64,000 nucleotides of DNA from Vibrio sp. NTOU-M3 (GCF_040869035.1 NZ_CP162100.1:2170001-2234000); one strand, 5' to 3'; numbered from the stretch's first letter, positions 16,737-26,759 are shown. Notes: generated from the sequence alone by a model not told the origin. Translations and numbers: made by a program.

Positions 16737-18848
16737 TTAAATCGGTCTGACACTTTCAGAGTCTAGTTCGCCGGCAAATCGCCTTACCAAAAACTGCACA
16801 TTTTCGTCACTTTCTAAACTCGTAAATGCTGACTGAAGTTTATTCTGATAGAGCCTGTCTCTTAACTCTAATGGGGTTTCACCCCCTTCGCCAATTTCAA
16901 CCGACAAGTGGCATTCTTCATTCAACACGTTATTTAACGCTGCCAATAACTCGCTTTGCGCCTTGTCTGTATTCAAATGAGCTTGAGAAGAGCGCAACAT
17001 GAGCGAAATTGAGCTGCCATTTTTTTCATAAACCGAATTCAACGCTAACTGCTCAACCAACTTAGCCGTCTGCAATTGGTCTATTAATGCTGCCCATTCA
17101 TTTTGCGCTTGCGACTCTTTCACCAATTTTTTAACCATTTCTGGTGTTTTTTCGTGCTCAAGAGCCTTCTTCAACAAAGTCGGCGTCAGCTCAGGTTTTG
17201 TTTCGATAACTTGTGGTGCCGACGGCTTCCACTGATAAGGCTCATCTTTACCATTGGTAGAAGATGTAACCTCATGTGGATTTGACAATAGCGACACCCG
17301 CTCAGTTCCACCGTGCTTTTGTGCTACACGATCAAGAACTGATTCTGTTTTTGCAGATGCCGCTTTAGGCTTTTTTCCATCATTCCCTTTAGTAGGTGTC
17401 GGAGACAGCCCTTTTCGTTGTGAACGCAACTGATGGCGTAACCCGCTCACAGGCGAACTCACACTCTCAGTTTGGCTGGGTTGGTGTTCAGGTTGAGGAG
17501 CAGGAGCCTCCATCGGAGCTGGTTCATAGCTTGGCGGAGCCTGCATATACTCCGGAGGAACCATGTCGTAACCAGCTACAGGTTCATCAGCGGACATTTG
17601 CGGTGGCATTTGTGGCTCAGAAGGAGCCTGAGGTACCACTGGCTCTGGGGCATTTTCTGCCACTGGTGGTACTTGAGAAGAAGTCTGAATCTTTTGCGGC
17701 TTCGCTTGTACTGACGGTACAGGCTCTGAAACTTGAGTTGAGATAGTATTCGCCGTTGTTACTGCTGCCGGCCTAAATGCCATCATGCGAAGCAGCACCA
17801 TCTCTAAGCCAATTCGAGCCGAAGGCGCAAGCGGGAGGTCATCACGTCCTTTCAATGCAATTTGATAATACAACTGCACATCTTGAGGCGTAAGAGCACG
17901 GCTTAATAATTCAATTTTTTCAGCATCTGGCTGCGCCTTATCTAACGTAGACGGAAGCGCTTGATACATCGCAATACGATGTAACTGTGTTGAGAGCTGT
18001 TGTAACAATCCATCCCACTCAACGCCGTTTTGTGCCAATTGCTGGACGCTATCCATCACGGTTTGTGCCTGCTTCGAACTTATTGCCTCAAGCAGATGAA
18101 CAGCTTGAGCTGTATCCAGTGTTCCTAACATATGAGAAACACTGTCCGCCAATATTGAGCCATTTCCCAACGCAATAGCTTGGTCCGTAAGGCTTAATGC
18201 ATCACGCATACTGCCGTCAGCAGCATGTGCAATCATACCAAGAGCACGAGACTCAGCAGAAACATGTTCTTGCTCTAAAATGCGATCCAACTGCTCATGA
18301 ATATTATCGACACTGATTGGCTTCAAATGGAATTGAAGGCAACGCGATAGAATCGTAACAGGCAGCTTTTGAGGATCAGTCGTAGCAAGCAAAAACTTCA
18401 CATACTCAGGCGGCTCTTCCAACGTCTTTAATAACGCATTGAATGAATGGCGAGAAAGCATGTGAACTTCATCGATCAAGTAGACTTTGAAGCGACCACG
18501 AGCAGGCTTATATTGAACGTTATCGAGTAGTTCACGAGTATCCTCTACCTTAGTACGAGAAGCTGCATCGATTTCGAGCAAGTCAACAAAACGCCCTTCC
18601 TCGATCTCTTTACACGTATCGCAGGTGCCACAAGGATTCGCTGTAATGCCTGTCTCACAGTTTAATCCTTTCGCAAATAAGCGGCCGATGGATGTTTTAC
18701 CAACTCCTCGAGTACCACTAAATAGATACGCGTGGTGCAATCTATTCTGGGCTAACGCATTTTCCAATGCTGTCAGTACATGTCCCTGACCAACCACTTC
18801 AGTAAAGCGGCTTGGCCGCCATTTTCGCGCTAAGGCAAGATAACTCAT
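16737..18848 (-). CDS. dnaX: DNA polymerase III subunits gamma/tau
   Basis: A 703-residue clamp-loader ATPase. Walker A FSGTRGVGKTS lies at 44-53; the zinc-binding Cys are C64, C73, C76 and C79; Walker B with the DEVH box (LIDEVHML) and the sensor stretch LLATTDPQKLP follow. A Pro/Gln-rich linker (about 370-470) and a tau-specific C-terminal part that contacts polymerase and helicase complete the protein. An in-frame slippery site after codon 491 should also yield a short gamma form of about 494 residues. The gene lies 12 bases after apt. Confidence 0.97.
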   Translation of the reverse strand: MSYLALARKWRPSRFTEVVGQGHVLTALENALAQNRLHHAYLFSGTRGVGKTSIGRLFAKGLNCETGITANPCGTCDTCKEIEEGRFVDLLEIDAASRTKVEDTRELLDNVQYKPARGRFKVYLIDEVHMLSRHSFNALLKTLEEPPEYVKFLLATTDPQKLPVTILSRCLQFHLKPISVDNIHEQLDRILEQEHVSAESRALGMIAHAADGSMRDALSLTDQAIALGNGSILADSVSHMLGTLDTAQAVHLLEAISSKQAQTVMDSVQQLAQNGVEWDGLLQQLSTQLHRIAMYQALPSTLDKAQPDAEKIELLSRALTPQDVQLYYQIALKGRDDLPLAPSARIGLEMVLLRMMAFRPAAVTTANTISTQVSEPVPSVQAKPQKIQTSSQVPPVAENAPEPVVPQAPSEPQMPPQMSADEPVAGYDMVPPEYMQAPPSYEPAPMEAPAPQPEHQPSQTESVSSPVSGLRHQLRSQRKGLSPTPTKGNDGKKPKAASAKTESVLDRVAQKHGGTERVSLLSNPHEVTSSTNGKDEPYQWKPSAPQVIETKPELTPTLLKKALEHEKTPEMVKKLVKESQAQNEWAALIDQLQTAKLVEQLALNSVYEKNGSSISLMLRSSQAHLNTDKAQSELLAALNNVLNEECHLSVEIGEGGETPLELRDRLYQNKLQSAFTSLESDENVQFLVRRFAGELDSESVRPI
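17365..17390 (-). promoter_or_regulatory. programmed -1 frameshift signal in dnaX
   Basis: On the coding strand the slippery heptamer A-AAA-AAG (17376-17370) lies in the zero frame at Gly491-Lys-Lys493. Seven bases upstream is a Shine-Dalgarno-like AAAGGGA (17390-17384). After a -1 slip the frame reads Ala then TAA (17367-17365), giving a gamma protein ending G-K-K-A. E. coli dnaX uses the same heptamer, an upstream SD-like element and an equally prompt stop. No strong downstream stem was found by eye. Confidence 0.82.
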
Positions 18849-18860
18849 GAAAACTTCCGA

Positions 18861-19406
18861 TTAGTGACCTTCAAATTCACAAATGCTGTAAACGTTTAGA
18901 CCAAGACCTTCCAAACGCTTATCACCGCCAATTTCAGGCAGATTGATAACAAACGCGGCATGTTCTACTTCACCGCCAAGTTGACGAATAAGCTTTGTTG
19001 TCGCTTCAATCGTACCACCTGTGGCAAGTAGGTCGTCAACAACCAAAACTTTATCGCTTTCAGAAATAGCATCTGTATGGATTTCTAATGTATCCACGCC
19101 ATATTCAAGCTCATACGATTGAGCCACAGTTTGGCGCGGTAACTTCCCTGGTTTACGGACAGGAACAAAACCGATACCCAATTCGAGTGCTAATGGCGCA
19201 CCGAATAAAAAGCCACGAGCTTCCGTACCTACGACTTTGGTAAAGCCCATATCTTTGTACTTTTCGACCAATAAATTGATGGTTGCTTGATACGCTTGAG
19301 CGTCTTCCAATAAGCTAGTGACATCACGAAATAGAATGCCTGGTTTTGGATAGTCTGGAATGCTTTTGATGCTTGCTTTGATCAGCGAGATTGTTTCAGT
19401 TGTCAT
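18861..19406 (-). CDS. apt: adenine phosphoribosyltransferase
   Basis: A 181-residue purine-salvage enzyme that makes AMP from adenine and PRPP. The PRPP-binding loop is [17 protein letters not shown]; the N-terminal [14 protein letters not shown] and the flexible loop region [20 protein letters not shown] are typical. First gene of the apt-dnaX-ebfC-recR group. Confidence 0.97.
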   Translation of the reverse strand: MTTETISLIKASIKSIPDYPKPGILFRDVTSLLEDAQAYQATINLLVEKYKDMGFTKVVGTEARGFLFGAPLALELGIGFVPVRKPGKLPRQTVAQSYELEYGVDTLEIHTDAISESDKVLVVDDLLATGGTIEATTKLIRQLGGEVEHAAFVINLPEIGGDKRLEGLGLNVYSICEFEGH

Positions 19407-19559
19407 GATTATGTACTTTGATTAGCTAACCCCTCGTCCTTGTATTGTAGGTGTTGACGAAATCGTAGCATTGGCTCGATGCACAGTCAGCGTACTCGCT
19501 TTTTACTGCGCACAAATAATAAATGCCCACTCGAAGAGCAGGCACACTTCACTGCAATA

Positions 19560-19952
19560 TTATGTGTTTCCCCGACGCTCTGCAAGGCGCTCCATCACAG
19601 GCAAACGAATAAACCAGCTAAGCACTCCAACAAACAATGCTAACAGCAGAATTTTTAACCACATATGGGGGGCAAACCAGATCGAGAAACTGAAACTCAA
19701 AATGATGAATGCTGCTCCGCGTATTTTCACTTTACGAGTTACGGCTTTGTGTTGTTGCCAATTATCCAGAATGGGGCCAAAGGTAGGGTGTTGATGTAAC
19801 CAACGATGAAAGGTTGGACTGCTGCGCATGAAGCATGCACTCGCAAGCAACAAAAATGGCGTTGTTGGTAGAAGAGGAAGGAAGATGCCTAGTATGCCAA
19901 GGCACAAACTAAGCCCACCAACAATATTTAAACTCAATCGACGAATACTGAT
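19560..19952 (-). CDS. ybaN: YbaN/DUF454 inner-membrane protein with unclear start codon
   Basis: A small membrane protein with LGILGIFLPLLPTTPFLLLASACFMRSSPTFHRWL and a second pair of helices ending in RLPVMERL, matching YbaN. The first standard start in frame is a TTG at 19937 without a ribosome binding site. E. coli YbaN aligns five residues further out, at an ATC (19952-19950). GGAG at 19962-19959 sits six bases before that ATC, and a stop codon lies just upstream. I therefore extend the gene to 19952 (about 130 residues) and flag the start as unresolved. Function unknown. Confidence 0.7.
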   Translation of the reverse strand: MSIRRLSLNIVGGLSLCLGILGIFLPLLPTTPFLLLASACFMRSSPTFHRWLHQHPTFGPILDNWQQHKAVTRKVKIRGAAFIILSFSFSIWFAPHMWLKILLLALFVGVLSWFIRLPVMERLAERRGNT

Positions 19953-19979
19953 GGTAAGCTCCGTTTAATTCGATAAGCC

Positions 19980-20102
19980 TTAGTATCCGTTAAATACACG
20001 CATCCAAGTTAAGGTTGCGGGTAATGTTGGGATTAATAGGGCTGCAATGAAACCTAAAAAGTAGAAAACATTATAAGGTTCTTTGAAATCTTTGTCTGCC
20101 AT
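19980..20102 (-). CDS. 40-residue single-span membrane peptide
   Basis: The frame begins MADKDFKEPYNVFYFLGFIA, continues with a hydrophobic helix containing Pro residues (ALLIPTLPATLTW) and ends MRVFNGY. The charged N-terminus, one membrane span of about 20 residues, and AAGTGAG three bases before the ATG support a real small gene. No family is recalled with certainty. It lies 27 bases upstream of ybaN on the same strand and may be cotranscribed with it. Confidence 0.6.
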   Translation of the reverse strand: MADKDFKEPYNVFYFLGFIAALLIPTLPATLTWMRVFNGY

Positions 20103-20276
20103 GGGCTCACTTCTCTAATGTCGTTGTATTGTTGTTATACGATTCGTTATTTATCTGTTAGCGAATTGTTGGCGACAACTATACCGTAATGGTGATTTCA
20201 CAAAAACCAAGTAAAAGAAGGGTTATTTTGATAAAAAGTGTTGGCGTTTAATCATTTACTGTCGTGCAAATAAGTC

Positions 20277-20302
20277 AAAGGCAACCGTTAGAGGTTGCCT
20301 TT
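20277..20302 (-). terminator. possible terminator of the RssB-like gene
   Basis: AAAGGCAACC and GGTTGCCTTT form a 10-bp stem with a six-base loop 25 bases past the stop codon; the following T run is short. Confidence 0.55.
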
Positions 20303-20326
20303 ATAGACATGAGATGTAACCTAGTT

Positions 20327-21421
20327 TCAAGCTCTACCACCTTTGTAAATATCAAGACTAAAGCTGACCGAACCAAGGCTATTAAGAGATAATTGACACG
20401 CTGACTGTATCGGTAGATCTGAAGTGATAAAGTTCTTCGCACAATTCTCTCCGAGCTTCACCCCTTCTGTAATATGATGAGAGGTATAGCCATTCGACCA
20501 TTGCCCTTCAAGCCCTGCAGGTAATATTGAAATTTTACTGGTGCACAAATCAGCCACACCAAACATTGCTCTAACTGGGCTGACGCCCTCTGTACACTTC
20601 ATGCCTTTCTCCAACATATAGGCAATGTCTTTGAGATCCGCATTAAAGCATTTTAAATTACGTAGATAATCATGGAACAAGGCTCGAATTAACAGCGTCG
20701 TTGCCGCTCCAGTTTCACTATTAGAATCCACTAAATAGAAAGCAAACTGCCCATTCATAAGCCAAGCATAATCAAACACCAGAGGCATGATGTCGGCAGA
20801 CTGCAGCAATCGATAACAACATTTCCAATCCCCTTGAGAGGTGTCTTTTTCTGGGAGTAGCGCATGAAGTAAGTCTTTTGCAGCGCTTGGGTGCTCTTGT
20901 AAATACTCAAGGTGCCAGTGCAGCTCTTGCTCTTCTGGCATATCACCACTTTCAACACGGAACCATTGGCTGGCAAAATCACGCTGATCAGAAAGATGGT
21001 CATAGCTGTCGTCCAGTGTATTTTCTATTGCACTAGCGAGATGCTCATGATTACTGATCGGTTTCGGGAGAAAGTCTTTGATGCCATAGCGTAATGCCCG
21101 AGCAACATCGGCCATTTCATCCGTCGCCGATACCACAATGAGCGGTAAAGATGGGTATTCTAGGCTAACTTCTTCAACGAGTTCGATACCATCAAGAACG
21201 GGCATCGATAAATCACAAAGCACCAAGTCAGGTTCAGCGGTTCGAAGTTTCTTCAACGCCTCTAACCCGTTTTCTGCTTCCATGACGTCATAACCCTGAG
21301 CAATAAGGAATCCGCTGGTAATCCTCCGGAAAACCGGATCGTCATCAACCACCATAATCAGCTTATTACCGAGTAATTTATTCGCCGAGAGTGCAGTCGC
21401 CGTTTCGTATGTTTTCTGCAT
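20327..21421 (-). CDS. rssB: RssB-like response regulator
   Basis: A 364-residue protein. Residues 18-135 are a receiver domain with acidic VVDDDP, phospho-acceptor Asp in LVLCDLSMPVLDG, and Lys in FLPKPI. The stretch IVVSATDEMADVARALRYGIKDF parallels E. coli RssB closely. The C-terminal 200 residues correspond to RssB's degenerate PP2C-like domain. RssB delivers RpoS to ClpXP, so this may set RpoS stability. The ATG at 21421 follows GAAGG; a longer frame starting at 21454 has no site. A CheY-phosphatase of another kind is a less likely reading. Confidence 0.75.
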   Translation of the reverse strand: MQKTYETATALSANKLLGNKLIMVVDDDPVFRRITSGFLIAQGYDVMEAENGLEALKKLRTAEPDLVLCDLSMPVLDGIELVEEVSLEYPSLPLIVVSATDEMADVARALRYGIKDFLPKPISNHEHLASAIENTLDDSYDHLSDQRDFASQWFRVESGDMPEEQELHWHLEYLQEHPSAAKDLLHALLPEKDTSQGDWKCCYRLLQSADIMPLVFDYAWLMNGQFAFYLVDSNSETGAATTLLIRALFHDYLRNLKCFNADLKDIAYMLEKGMKCTEGVSPVRAMFGVADLCTSKISILPAGLEGQWSNGYTSHHITEGVKLGENCAKNFITSDLPIQSACQLSLNSLGSVSFSLDIYKGGRA

Positions 21422-21658
21422 AAACCTTCGCCTCACACAACTAGAGAACCACATGGTGTGCTGTTATTATTGGTTTTGAAACACTCCTTAAAAAGGTAGT
21501 CGCGATAGCGGTTTTATACAAATCTTCCGTGCTTCAACCGTTGTACATACTAGATGTACGTGTTACACCTTTTCGTCTCACTTGTTGATGTGACTCAAGC
21601 TTTGACATTTGATATACATATAAATTAATCAAATCAGTAAAAAAATGTGTCTGAAACG

Positions 21659-22534
21659 ATGAAATTAGATGATCTCAACCTATTTAGACTTGTCGTCGAA
21701 AATGGGAGCTACACTGCAACTTCACGCAAGACTATGATACCTGTCGCCACCATTACTCGACGCATTCAGGCATTAGAAGACTCGCTTAATTTACGCTTGT
21801 TAAATCGTCACGCGCGTAAGCTTTCCCTTACAGAAGCGGGAGAAAGATTTTTTAACGAATGTTCTCCTCTGCTACAGCGATTATCTTCAACCGCCGAAGA
21901 GATCACTGATGAATGTCGCGGAGCCTCGGGCAAAATACGTATTTCCTCTCCGTCGAATCTGACTAAACGTATGATGATGCCAATGTTCAATGCATTTATG
22001 ATGCAATACCCAGACATCAACATAGAACTGACCACCAGTGACCATGCGGATCAGCTAGACCCAACTGAGTGGGATGTTATTTTCCGAGTTGGACCACAGC
22101 GTGACTCAAGTTTAATCGCTCGTAAAATCAGCTCGGTGAAGGATATTTTGGTAGCGAGTCCAATCTACCTCAATAACACCCAAGCCCCCAAGCACGCAGA
22201 AGATTTACACAACCATTCTCTACTGAAAGGCCACCCTCTGCTGAAATGGCAGCTGACTGACAGCAATGGTGAAACGGTGGTTAACAATGAAAAAGGGCGT
22301 TTTCAGTCTAATACTCTCAATGTAGTAAGAAGCGCCTGTTCAGAGGGTTTAGGTATTACCTTAATGCCAGATGTGATGATTCGAGAATACATTGAGGATG
22401 GAAGTCTGGTCCGTGTACTAAATGATTGGAGTGCTAACCCTCGCGACATCTACATGTTGTATAACCACAAAGATCATCTCCCTGAAAAGGTACGTCTGTT
22501 CATCGATTTTGTGATTGCATACAACATTCATTAA
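21659..22534 (+). CDS. LysR-family transcriptional regulator
   Basis: A 291-residue regulator with an N-terminal winged helix (DLNLFRLVVENGSYTATSRKTMIPVATITRRIQALEDSLNLRLLNRHARKLSLTEAG) and a periplasmic-binding-protein-like effector domain from about residue 90. Start is taken at the ATG at 21659; a GTG at 21647 is in frame and neither has a clear ribosome binding site. No divergent partner gene reveals the target. Confidence 0.85.
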   Translation: MKLDDLNLFRLVVENGSYTATSRKTMIPVATITRRIQALEDSLNLRLLNRHARKLSLTEAGERFFNECSPLLQRLSSTAEEITDECRGASGKIRISSPSNLTKRMMMPMFNAFMMQYPDINIELTTSDHADQLDPTEWDVIFRVGPQRDSSLIARKISSVKDILVASPIYLNNTQAPKHAEDLHNHSLLKGHPLLKWQLTDSNGETVVNNEKGRFQSNTLNVVRSACSEGLGITLMPDVMIREYIEDGSLVRVLNDWSANPRDIYMLYNHKDHLPEKVRLFIDFVIAYNIH

Positions 22535-22537
22535 AAG

Positions 22538-22565
22538 AAAAGGCTTGGAATTTCCAAGCCTTTTT
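22538..22565. terminator. terminator after the LysR gene, possibly bidirectional
   Basis: AAAGGCTTGGAA pairs with TTCCAAGCCTTT, followed by T on + and A-rich sequence that gives T on -. It separates the convergent LysR and nitroreductase genes. Confidence 0.88.
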
Positions 22566-22581
22566 CATTCACAACTCTATG

Positions 22582-23130
22582 TCACAGGAACTCGACAAAT
22601 TTACTCAAATCCCGCTCAGGTACCTTCATAGCGGTGCACCCTGAAGTCCCTAAATATAAGAAGCCGACAATCTCGTCCTCTCCTTCCAAACCAAAAGCTT
22701 CATGCACCGCTTTATGGAACATCCATTTCCCTGAGCGCCAAAAACCCTGAAAGCCTTGAGCAACAGCAGCCATTTGCATCGCTTGTACCGCGCACCCCGC
22801 TGAAAGATATTGTTCTAGCGCTGGTACTTTCTCGTGCTCTGTAACCTTAGCGATAACCGTGATCACCATCGGCGCACGAAAAGGGGCTCCCTTAACCTTT
22901 TCTATTACAGCTTCATCACTGTCTTCTGCTTGTGCAGCGTTCACAAGAAGATCTGACAGCTTTTGTAAACCTTCACCTTGCGCGATCACAAATCGCCAAG
23001 GGGTTAGACCGGCGTGATCAGGAGCTCTAAGACCAGCACGAATAATGTTCTCTAACACCTCCCCTTCAGGCGCAGGTGCTGATAGTTTGGCGATAGAACG
23101 TCGGTTTAACAGTAAATCCAAAGCGTCCAT
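22582..23130 (-). CDS. ydjA: NAD(P)H nitroreductase, YdjA type
   Basis: A 182-residue flavoprotein. The N-terminal MDALDLLLNRRSIAKLSAPAP supplies the FMN phosphate-binding Arg-Arg-Ser, APDHAGLTPWRFVIAQG is the substrate/flavin loop, and the short length is typical of the minimal YdjA nitroreductases. It should reduce nitro compounds with NAD(P)H; the natural substrate is unknown. It lies alone on the minus strand. Confidence 0.9.
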   Translation of the reverse strand: MDALDLLLNRRSIAKLSAPAPEGEVLENIIRAGLRAPDHAGLTPWRFVIAQGEGLQKLSDLLVNAAQAEDSDEAVIEKVKGAPFRAPMVITVIAKVTEHEKVPALEQYLSAGCAVQAMQMAAVAQGFQGFWRSGKWMFHKAVHEAFGLEGEDEIVGFLYLGTSGCTAMKVPERDLSKFVEFL

Positions 23131-23221
23131 TTAAATTCCTTCTTTACTTCTAGGTATCCGCTTAGCTAAGCGTCATGCACTGACTAAGCCTTGGTTTTCT
23201 TTTGATAATAACGCTCAGTCC

Positions 23222-23246
23222 AAAAAAAGCGAACCTTTCGGTTCGC
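23222..23246 (-). terminator. terminator of fadIJ
   Basis: Coding-strand hairpin GCGAACC-GAAA-GGTTCGC followed by seven T, 26 bases past the fadJ stop. Confidence 0.9.
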
Positions 23247-23271
23247 CTATAGTGTAATCAAATAATCGGTT

Positions 23272-25389
23272 TTATTTGTAGAAGCGTTCTTCGAGCCCTG
23301 CTCGGGTTAACAAACCATCACATGGCGCGAACCGTTCACCGTATTTCTGGGCAAATTGGTTCATCGTCTCAACCACATTTTTTATTCCGAGTTGATCCAT
23401 ATAACGGAATGGCCCCCCTAAGAACGGTGGGAAACCAATACCAAAAATAGCCCCGATATCACCGTCTCTCGGGCTTCGAATGATCCCTTCATCTAGACAG
23501 CGAACCGCTTCATTTAGCATCGGAAGAACACAACGCAAAGCGATATCTTCTTCAGACATTTTAGGTTCCGGCGTCAAACCAAGTAATTTATATACCGTCT
23601 TGTCGACTTCCTTTTTCTTTCCTTTATAGGTGTAAAAGCCTTTGCCGCTCTTTCGGCCTTTACGCCCATCATTGAGCAAGGTGTCAAATACATCTGGCCC
23701 CTTAAAGCGATCGCCTAGCTCACTCACTAATATCGGCATGATTTTAGCACCAATGTCGACGCCGACCTCATCCAATAATGTGATTGGTCCAACAGGGAAA
23801 CCAAAGTTGAGCAGAGAGACGTCCAAATGTTCAATAGGCTCACCCGACATCAAAACTTGGGCTGCTTCGTTCATATATGGCGCTAAAATTCGATTTACAT
23901 AAAAGCCTGCACTGTCTTTTACAACGATTGGTGTCTTGCCCTGTTTTCTCGCCAACTCAACAACGGTGGATATTGTCTCATCAGACGTTGTTTCATGAGG
24001 GATCACTTCCACAAGCGGCATTTTTTCCACTGGGCTGAAATAGTGCAGACCAATCACATTCTCAGGCCTTTCCGCTTTGGCCGCGATTTGATGGATAGGA
24101 AGCGAAGAAGTATTGGTTGCAAAAATTGTCGTCTCACCTGCATTGGCTTCCATGTCTGCAACCATTTTTTGCTTGAGATCCAAATCTTCAAACACCGCCT
24201 CAATCACCACATCCATATGCTGAAAACTGGTGAAATCCGTACCACCAGACAACTGCATCATGTTGGCTTCCAGTTGCGCTTTTGACAAAACACGACGCTT
24301 TTTCTGCTTTTCGAACAGTTTATAGTTGTATTTCAATGCGTTTAGAACACCATCATTAGTTACGTCTTTGATGCGCACTGGCACTTTGGCTTTTGTCACA
24401 CTCACATGACTAATACCCGCCCCCATCAAGCCACCGCCTAAAACGCCGACACGGCTTACATGCGCAGGTTGGGCATCACTACCATGTTCTTTTTTCATTT
24501 CCGTCGTAGCAAAGAAAATTGAACGTAATGCTTTTGATTCATCGGTAATGACCAACTCACCAAACCGCTCAGCTTCTAACGCTAACCCTTGCGTCATCCC
24601 TTTTTCTAAGCCATGCCGAATCACAGCCAAAATGGCATCGGCAGCCGGATAGTTTCCCCGTGTTTTTTCATGGGTTTTCTTTGCAGCTTGATCAAAAATG
24701 ACTTTGCGCCCTAACCCTGTCTGTGCCACGAGCTTCTCTTTCGCAGAGCTTTGTTTGGTAAGCTTGCGCTTACCTTTTTCAAGCATACTTTTTGCCACAT
24801 CGAGCAAAATTGTTTCAGGAACTGAAGCATCTACCACACCAAGCTTTTTCGCTTTTTTCGCTCGTAATTGTTTACCTGTCAGAATCATATCCAATGAAGG
24901 CAGCAATCCTATAAGACGAGGAAGACGCTGCGTCCCACCAGATCCCGGCAATAATCCTAGCTGAACTTCAGGTAAACCGAGCCGCGTTTTATCCGAATCA
25001 CTGCACACCCGATAATCACAAGCCAGAGCCAGTTCAAGCCCTCCCCCTAGACAGGGGCCATGAATTGCTGCGACCACAGGAAACGGCAGATCCGATAGCT
25101 GCTGAAACATCTGCTGCCCTTGTGTGGCTAAAGCTTGTGCTTCTGAAGCCGACTGACATGCATCTAACATACGAACATCTGCACCAGCGATAAAATTATC
25201 CGGCTTAAGAGAATGAATGATCATCCCCTTCAACGTATCTTTTTGTTCACTTAGGCATTCAAAAATTGATTGCATCTCTTGTGCAAAAGCGGCTTGTAAC
25301 GTGTTCATTTTTTCGCCGGGAACATCAATAGCTAGCCAAGCGATACGGTTGTCATCGATATTTAAAGAAAACGCTTTAACATCACTCAT
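23272..25389 (-). CDS. fadJ: fatty acid oxidation complex alpha subunit FadJ
   Basis: A 705-residue bifunctional protein. The enoyl-CoA hydratase half contains [28 protein letters not shown] and [13 protein letters not shown] with the two catalytic Glu. The 3-hydroxyacyl-CoA dehydrogenase half contains the NAD fold [13 protein letters not shown] and [15 protein letters not shown] with the catalytic His. The ATG overlaps the fadI stop (TAATG) and GGAGG lies seven bases upstream; upstream in-frame starts are unnecessary. It works with FadI in the second beta-oxidation system. Confidence 0.95.
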   Translation of the reverse strand: MSDVKAFSLNIDDNRIAWLAIDVPGEKMNTLQAAFAQEMQSIFECLSEQKDTLKGMIIHSLKPDNFIAGADVRMLDACQSASEAQALATQGQQMFQQLSDLPFPVVAAIHGPCLGGGLELALACDYRVCSDSDKTRLGLPEVQLGLLPGSGGTQRLPRLIGLLPSLDMILTGKQLRAKKAKKLGVVDASVPETILLDVAKSMLEKGKRKLTKQSSAKEKLVAQTGLGRKVIFDQAAKKTHEKTRGNYPAADAILAVIRHGLEKGMTQGLALEAERFGELVITDESKALRSIFFATTEMKKEHGSDAQPAHVSRVGVLGGGLMGAGISHVSVTKAKVPVRIKDVTNDGVLNALKYNYKLFEKQKKRRVLSKAQLEANMMQLSGGTDFTSFQHMDVVIEAVFEDLDLKQKMVADMEANAGETTIFATNTSSLPIHQIAAKAERPENVIGLHYFSPVEKMPLVEVIPHETTSDETISTVVELARKQGKTPIVVKDSAGFYVNRILAPYMNEAAQVLMSGEPIEHLDVSLLNFGFPVGPITLLDEVGVDIGAKIMPILVSELGDRFKGPDVFDTLLNDGRKGRKSGKGFYTYKGKKKEVDKTVYKLLGLTPEPKMSEEDIALRCVLPMLNEAVRCLDEGIIRSPRDGDIGAIFGIGFPPFLGGPFRYMDQLGIKNVVETMNQFAQKYGERFAPCDGLLTRAGLEERFYK

Positions 25390-26696
25390 TATTCGACCTC
25401 CAATATCATTGCAGCACCCAAACCACCAGCAGCACAAGCGGTATTCAATGCAAGTCCACCGCCTCGACGTTTTAGCTCACGCAAAGTTTGCGTGATCATC
25501 CGAGCGCCCGTTGCGGCAAATGGATGGCCATAGGCGATTGAACCGCCAAGCACGTTGAATTTATCCATATCTATTTCACCGATGGCTTTCGTACGACCTA
25601 ATTGCTCCCGTGCAAATTTTTCGCTCCCAAACATCTTCACATTTGAAAGCGTTTGAGCGGCAAACGCCTCATGCATATCAATCAACGTTAAGTCATTTAA
25701 TGTAATTCCCGCTCGGTCAAGCGCAATTGGTGTCGAATAAGAAGGTCCCATCAACATGTCACTTTCAACTCCAATCGCTGAAAATGCGTATGAGCGGATA
25801 TATCCCATGACTTCGAGTCCAAGCTCCTTTGCTTTCCCTTCTCGCATCAGAATGATGGCCGCTGCACCATCGGTTAATGGTGTGCTGTTCGCGGCCGTGA
25901 CACTGCCATACTGGCGATCAAATGCTGGGCGTAGTTTGGCATATCCTTCAATGGTTGAGTCATGGCGGATATTATTATCCTGTGCAATCCATTTTTTATA
26001 AGGCGCAGGAAAAGCCGTCATCACTTCCCCTTCGATGTGGCCATCATTCCAAGCCTGAGAAGCTAAGGTATGTGAACGATGTGCAAACGCATCTTGCTCT
26101 TCACGGCTAATACCGTGTGATTTTGCCATTTGTTCAGCGGTTTGCCCCATAGAAAGCCCAGTTGAATACTCGGCAACAGCAGGAGGAACGGGCATCAAGT
26201 CTTTTAACGAAAGAGATTTTAGTAACTTAAGTTTTTGACCTAACGTCTTCGTCTTACTCAAGGCTAATAAATTCGCCGCCAGTTTTTTAGAGACGCCAAT
26301 TGGTAATACTGAGGAAGAATCTGCACCGCCGGCAATACCTACATCGATACTCCCTGCCATGATACTTTCCGCGACATTCACAGCTGATTGGAAACTCGTC
26401 GCGCAAGCACGAGTTACACTGTACGCATCGGTATGAACATGCATTCCTGTCCCCAACACAATTTCTCGTGCAATATTTGGAGCTTCAGGCATTTGCACCA
26501 CCTGCCCAAACACGACTTGCTCGATTAATTTAGGGTCAATATCGGTTCTAGCGAGTAGTTCACTCACCACCATTTTGCCTAAATCAACTGCGGGTACCTG
26601 ACTAAATTCGGTGCTCTGGCGCGCAAAAGGCGTTCGTAACCCAGCAACGATAGCCACACGCTCACCTCCGCGTGTTTTGACTTCCTGCTTGCCCAT
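25389..26696 (-). CDS. fadI: 3-ketoacyl-CoA thiolase FadI
   Basis: A 435-residue thiolase. The acyl-accepting Cys98 lies in [15 protein letters not shown]; the base pair is the His in [10 protein letters not shown] and the Cys in [12 protein letters not shown] near the C-terminus. It cleaves 3-ketoacyl-CoA to acetyl-CoA. AAGGAG precedes the ATG. It heads the fadIJ operon, with a FadR operator overlapping the predicted transcript start. Confidence 0.96.
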   Translation of the reverse strand: MGKQEVKTRGGERVAIVAGLRTPFARQSTEFSQVPAVDLGKMVVSELLARTDIDPKLIEQVVFGQVVQMPEAPNIAREIVLGTGMHVHTDAYSVTRACATSFQSAVNVAESIMAGSIDVGIAGGADSSSVLPIGVSKKLAANLLALSKTKTLGQKLKLLKSLSLKDLMPVPPAVAEYSTGLSMGQTAEQMAKSHGISREEQDAFAHRSHTLASQAWNDGHIEGEVMTAFPAPYKKWIAQDNNIRHDSTIEGYAKLRPAFDRQYGSVTAANSTPLTDGAAAIILMREGKAKELGLEVMGYIRSYAFSAIGVESDMLMGPSYSTPIALDRAGITLNDLTLIDMHEAFAAQTLSNVKMFGSEKFAREQLGRTKAIGEIDMDKFNVLGGSIAYGHPFAATGARMITQTLRELKRRGGGLALNTACAAGGLGAAMILEVE

Positions 26697-26713
26697 TGTT
26701 TCTCCTTAAAATA

Positions 26714-26730
26714 AGAGGTCTGACCAGAAT
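26714..26730 (-). promoter_or_regulatory. FadR operator before fadI
   Basis: The coding strand reads TGGTCAGACC at 26726-26717, an exact match to the FadR core TGGTCnGACC. It overlaps the expected +1 of the fadI promoter, where binding would repress. Long-chain acyl-CoA would relieve this, as known for FadR. Confidence 0.78.
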
Positions 26731-26731
26731 T

Positions 26732-26759
26732 ATTGTAACGAAGATGTTAACGCAATCAA
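26732..26759 (-). promoter_or_regulatory. sigma-70 promoter of fadIJ
   Basis: On the minus strand TTGATT (26759-26754) and TACAAT (26737-26732) are separated by 16 bases, placing the start near 26725. Confidence 0.6.

Noticed and set aside
17472..17746. Plus-strand ORFs opposite the dnaX linker
   Set aside because: They are low-complexity shadows of the Pro/Gln-rich linker of gamma/tau.
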